Part shown: piece after piece, positions 13,807 through 16,750 of the stretch | How the letters are laid out: every line of letters begins with the position of its first letter | Numbering within the stretch: position 1 is the first letter of the stretch | NCBI GenBank assembly: GCA_049656905.1 | Contig: JBASMO010000088.1 | Location: 1 to 16,750 of the forward strand | Reading direction: 5' to 3' | DNA from: DTU018 sp003444615 | Lineage (GTDB): Bacteria; Bacillota; Syntrophomonadia; Syntrophomonadales; Syntrophomonadaceae | Length of the DNA stretch: 16,750 nt | The notes under the pieces: model-generated | What the model was told of the DNA's origin: nothing | Databases searched by the model: none | What the model saw: the letters and a program-made list of their open reading frames with translations, nothing else | Program-made: the position numbers and the translations under genes

Positions 13807-14951
13807 TGCAAATACTTATTGCACCCGATTCATTCAAGGAGAGCTTGTCAGCTTTGGAGGTGGCCGAGCATATTGCGGTTGGGGTAAGGAAGGTTTTTCC
13901 TGAGGCGTTAATCAAAAAGGTGCCCTTATCAGATGGTGGTGAAGGCCTGACAGAATCTTTAACGGCAGCCATGGGAGGGGTTTTGGAACCTTGTCAGGTA
14001 ACCGGGCCTTTAGGAGAAAAGGTATCAGCTGTTTTTGGATGGACACCTGACCATACCGCCATAATAGAGATGGCTCAGGCTTCTGGTCTGGAGCTGGTCC
14101 CTCGCGACAAGCGCAACCCCATGAAGACCACAACTTTTGGCACTGGAGAACTTATTAAGGCCGTCCTGGATAAAGGCTGCCGGACTATTATTATCGGTAT
14201 CGGCGGCAGTGCCACCAATGATGGGGGAGCTGGCATGGCTCAAGCTTTGGGAGCCAGGTTATTAGACAGCGCAGGCCGGGAAATCAGCAGGGGAGGGGGC
14301 GGACTGCTGGATTTGGCCCGTATTGATGTGTCACAACTGGATCCCCGCCTGGCTGAGATCACAGTATTGGTAGCCAGCGATGTTACTAATCCCTTATACG
14401 GACCCCAGGGAGCTTCCTATATTTATGGACCCCAAAAAGGTGCTGATCAACTTATGGTAGAAACTCTGGACCGAGCTCTGCGGCACTGGGCTGAGGTGAT
14501 ATGCCGGGATTTAGGCCTGGATGTTGCTGATATACCTGGCGCGGGTGCGGCTGGAGGTTTGGGAGCAGGCTTGCTGGCTTTTGCTGGTGGTCAGCTAAAG
14601 CCCGGTTTGGAACTGGTAATGGATGCCTTAAATATGGATGATATTCTGGCTAGCGGTTTGGATCTGGTCATAACCGGAGAAGGCTCTATCAATGGTCAAA
14701 GTTTATTTGGCAAAGTACCGGTGGGTCTGGCTCGCCGGGCCAAAATATATGGAGTGCCGGTGGTGGCTATTGTAGGATCCATCGGGCCGGGTGCCGAGGC
14801 CGTTTATGAGGAAGGTATCGATGCTTTGCTCAGCATTGCTCCCGGGCCCATCAGTCTGGAGGAGTCCATGCAGCGGGCTGGTGAATTGCTCACCGACGCT
14901 GCCCATACGGCTTTATGTTTGTTTAAGTTGGGAAGGCAAAGTTTAGCATAA
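13806..14951 (+). CDS. glxK: Glycerate kinase (GlxK/GarK type)
   Basis: ATP-dependent kinase phosphorylating D-glycerate to 2- or 3-phosphoglycerate; bacterial members of this PF02595 family usually make 2-phosphoglycerate. 381 residues, normal length. Family blocks are MQILIAPDSFKESLSALEVA at the N-terminus, KKVPLSDGGEGLTE, KTTTFGTGELI, the glycine-rich GIGGSATNDGGAGMAQALGA (about 134-153), VASDVTNPLYGPQGA, and ITGEGSINGQSLFGKVP near residue 285. The frame extends to GTG 13794, but GGGAGGTG lies just before ATG 13806, which also overlaps the previous stop codon. The link between glycerate use and an Ntn hydrolase is unclear. No hydroxypyruvate or tartronate reductase gene is beside it. Confidence 0.92.
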   Translation: MQILIAPDSFKESLSALEVAEHIAVGVRKVFPEALIKKVPLSDGGEGLTESLTAAMGGVLEPCQVTGPLGEKVSAVFGWTPDHTAIIEMAQASGLELVPRDKRNPMKTTTFGTGELIKAVLDKGCRTIIIGIGGSATNDGGAGMAQALGARLLDSAGREISRGGGGLLDLARIDVSQLDPRLAEITVLVASDVTNPLYGPQGASYIYGPQKGADQLMVETLDRALRHWAEVICRDLGLDVADIPGAGAAGGLGAGLLAFAGGQLKPGLELVMDALNMDDILASGLDLVITGEGSINGQSLFGKVPVGLARRAKIYGVPVVAIVGSIGPGAEAVYEEGIDALLSIAPGPISLEESMQRAGELLTDAAHTALCLFKLGRQSLA

Positions 14952-15066
14952 TAGAATAAAGGTTTAGGCTGTAAGCAAATAATTAGCCTGAGTATGTCTG
15001 GTTTCATTGCATAGCCATAGCACCGAAATGGTATCTTAATCATGAAGCGATAACGTAAACAGTAAT

Positions 15067-15096
15067 TGTCACGGGGACAGGTTGTTGACAACTTTT
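15067..15096 (+). repeat. REP-like repeat copy upstream of the purine permease
   Basis: TGTCACGGGGACAGGTTGTT followed by GACAACTTTT. This is a diverged copy of the family at 213-286 and 3161-3190, with GGTTGTTGACAAC in place of GGTTGTTGTCAAC. It lies in the 232-bp gap between the glycerate kinase and permease genes. That gap also holds a near-palindrome AGTTTTGGCCGAAACT (15109-15124). No gene is seen there. Confidence 0.65.
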
Positions 15097-15183
15097 CCAA
15101 ACTGTTTAAGTTTTGGCCGAAACTATTGCCCTCAAGGGTAAGGGTCGTTACTATAGATAAAGAATGTCTTAGGAGGGAACTTA

Positions 15184-16488
15184 ATGGAGTCAATCTTTAA
15201 GTTGTCCGAACGTGGGACTACGGTTAAAACCGAGATATTGGCCGGGTTTACAACTTTCATTACCATGTCGTATATCATCTTTGTAAACCCCGCTATCCTA
15301 GCTGATGCTGGTATTCCTCTGCAAGCAGCTATAGCTGCCACTATATTGGCCTCGGCTTTTGCTTCACTATTAATGGGATTTTACGCTAATTATCCTATTG
15401 TAGTAGCTCCAGGTATGGGGTTAAATGCCTTCTTTACTTATACCGTGGTCTTAGGGTTTGGACTGCACTGGACGGTAGCCTTGGGAGCAGTGTTTATTTC
15501 GGGTATTCTATTTTTTATCCTGACGGTTACCAAAGTCCGCAGTTACATAATTGATGCGGTACCGCCATCATTGCGTGCCGCTATACCAGTGGGCATAGGC
15601 CTTTTTATCGCTTTTATTGGTTTACAGAATGCCGGTATTGTCCAGGCTAATCCGGACACTTTTGTAGCTCTGGGCGATCTGAGTCAGACCGGAACTCTGT
15701 TGGCTTTATTTGGAGTAGTCTTAGCAGCTATTCTAATGTCCCGGGCTATTAAAGGTGCTCTGATTATCAGCATTTTGACTACCACCGTGGTGGGGATGGT
15801 TGTAGGGGCTATACCCGTACCTCAGGGCCTGGGTGATTTAATCAGTTTTGATCTGCCCAGTATTGCTCCTACCTTTGGTAAGTTGGATTTAAAAGGAGCC
15901 TTGGCTTTCGGAGTATTTAATATCATCTTCACTTTTACGATGGTGGAGCTTTTCGATAACATGGGAACCCTCATGGGATTGTTAAAAAAGGCCAATTTAA
16001 TGGGCGATAAAGGACAGCCGCCCGAATTGGGCAGAGCATTCATAAGTGATTCCATTGGAACTATGGCCAGTGGTATCTTAGGTACCAGTACGGTTACTTC
16101 CTATATTGAGAGTGCCTCGGGAGTAGCTGAAGGTGGGAGAACCGGCCTTACCGCAGTAGTCGCGGCTATCCTGTTCCTGGCGGCTCTTATCTTTGCTCCC
16201 CTGATTGGTTTAGTGCCAGGGTTTGCTACTGCACCAGCCTTAATTATTGTAGGAGCCTTGATGCTCTCGGAAATCGTGAGGGTAGATTTCCAGGACTTCA
16301 CCGAAGCCTTCCCAGCCTTCCTGACTATAATCGGTATGCCACTGACCTATAGCATTGCCACTGGCTTAGGCTTAGGGTTCATAGGTTATACTGTGGTTAA
16401 ACTGTTTTCAGGCAGGTGGAAGGACATCCACTGGATGATGTATATAATCGCTATTTTATTCGCAATTAACTTTGCCCTGCGGGTTTAA
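15184..16488 (+). CDS. AzgA-type purine (adenine/guanine/hypoxanthine) permease
   Basis: Integral membrane proton-coupled nucleobase importer of the NCS2/NAT superfamily, AzgA (PbuG/PbuO) branch. 434 residues with about 12-14 hydrophobic helices throughout. Family marks are an N-terminal GTTVKTEILAGFTTFITMSY, IIFVNPAIL, VVAPGMGLNAFFTYTVVLG (the half-helix region of TM3), and STVTSYIESASGVAEGGRTG (TM10 substrate region with the conserved Glu). ATG 15184 follows AGGAGGGAACTTA. I looked for a purine riboswitch in the leader and did not find a convincing one. The gene is 232 bases after glycerate kinase and ends just before the second fold-back element, so it is probably its own transcription unit. 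Confidence 0.9.
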   Translation: MESIFKLSERGTTVKTEILAGFTTFITMSYIIFVNPAILADAGIPLQAAIAATILASAFASLLMGFYANYPIVVAPGMGLNAFFTYTVVLGFGLHWTVALGAVFISGILFFILTVTKVRSYIIDAVPPSLRAAIPVGIGLFIAFIGLQNAGIVQANPDTFVALGDLSQTGTLLALFGVVLAAILMSRAIKGALIISILTTTVVGMVVGAIPVPQGLGDLISFDLPSIAPTFGKLDLKGALAFGVFNIIFTFTMVELFDNMGTLMGLLKKANLMGDKGQPPELGRAFISDSIGTMASGILGTSTVTSYIESASGVAEGGRTGLTAVVAAILFLAALIFAPLIGLVPGFATAPALIIVGALMLSEIVRVDFQDFTEAFPAFLTIIGMPLTYSIATGLGLGFIGYTVVKLFSGRWKDIHWMMYIIAILFAINFALRV

Positions 16489-16497
16489 GATTATCAT

Positions 16498-16750
16498 AGG
16501 CTACGACGAAGGAAAACATTGCTGGTCGGCTTAAGCAGGAGTATTAGCTGGGCGAGCGACGTACGAACGAGCCGTTGCAACACACGGCGAAACTGAGGGC
16601 TGCGAAGGGGAGCGAGAAACAGGAGATTTCGAGCAGCGAGGACTGAGTGCATGGATGCCGAATTCCGAGCGGTCCGCTTCGCACCGAAGTAAGCCGATGT
16701 GTTGCAGGCGAGGAGTCTTGGAGCGAGCCGGCTAACACTCCTGCAAAGCC
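16498..16750 (-). mobile_element. MITE-like fold-back element, copy B (inverted, runs to window end)
   Basis: Inverted partner of the element at 10599-10851, about 96% identical over 16512-16750. Its terminal inverted repeats are GCAGGAGTATTAGCTGG (from 16535) and CCGGCTAACACTCCTGC (to 16744). Similarity begins about 10 bases after the permease stop codon. The outer end may extend beyond the window, so its true length is unknown. Confidence 0.75.

Noticed and set aside
14952..15183. Possible purine riboswitch ahead of the AzgA-type permease
   Set aside because: Some loop-like words (GGTTTC, CCGAAATGG) resemble purine aptamer pieces, but the required P1/P2 stems and the ordered conserved loops are not formed.
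16544..16738. 64-codon minus-strand frame similar to one in copy A
   Set aside because: Similarity simply reflects the 96% identical repeat; a 1-base indel between copies shifts the frame, arguing against selection on a protein.

Overview
The window looks like chromosomal DNA from a low-to-moderate GC, Gram-positive anaerobe of the Clostridia, most likely a syntrophic fatty-acid or alcohol oxidiser of the Syntrophomonas type. This assignment is inferred from gene content (acyl-CoA dehydrogenase, acyl-CoA ligase, aldehyde and iron alcohol dehydrogenases, glutamate dehydrogenase), strong AGGAGG ribosome-binding sites, GTG starts and the CRISPR repeat type. No rRNA, tRNA or taxonomic marker is present.

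Region 1 (1-3660): the left edge is cut by the N-terminus of an IS1182-like transposase, which abuts a perfect 21-bp-arm palindrome. Then come a HAD-type 5'-nucleotidase (minus strand), a PC4/YdbC-like DNA-binding protein gene with a frameshift near its start, a dispersed fold-back repeat, an AidB-like acyl-CoA dehydrogenase and a small membrane protein.

Region 2 (3840-5480): an accessory patch. An overlapping MNT-HEPN pair (MntA antitoxin, HepT toxin) is followed by a solitary CRISPR repeat, a Cys-rich membrane protein on the minus strand, and a one-spacer CRISPR relic with no cas genes in view.

Region 3 (5519-10507): an acyl-CoA ligase (minus) diverges from an aldehyde dehydrogenase / iron alcohol dehydrogenase operon (plus). 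With the acyl-CoA dehydrogenase further left, the genes could carry a primary alcohol through aldehyde, carboxylate and acyl-CoA to enoyl-CoA. The substrate cannot be read from the sequence.

Region 4 (10507-16750): two inverted copies of a roughly 250-bp fold-back element (about 96% identical over 239 bp) enclose glutamate dehydrogenase (minus) and, on the plus strand, a secernin/C69-type Ntn hydrolase, a glycerate kinase overlapping it by one base, and an AzgA-type purine permease. The second copy runs off the window end.

Several gene starts were moved inward from the longest open frame because a strong ribosome-binding site points to an internal start: nucleotidase 932, acyl-CoA dehydrogenase 1587, ligase 7204, glutamate dehydrogenase 12212, Ntn hydrolase 12415, glycerate kinase 13806. 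I did not find a clearly new multi-gene system. The least ordinary structures are the split CRISPR relic around a Cys-rich membrane gene and the paired fold-back elements.
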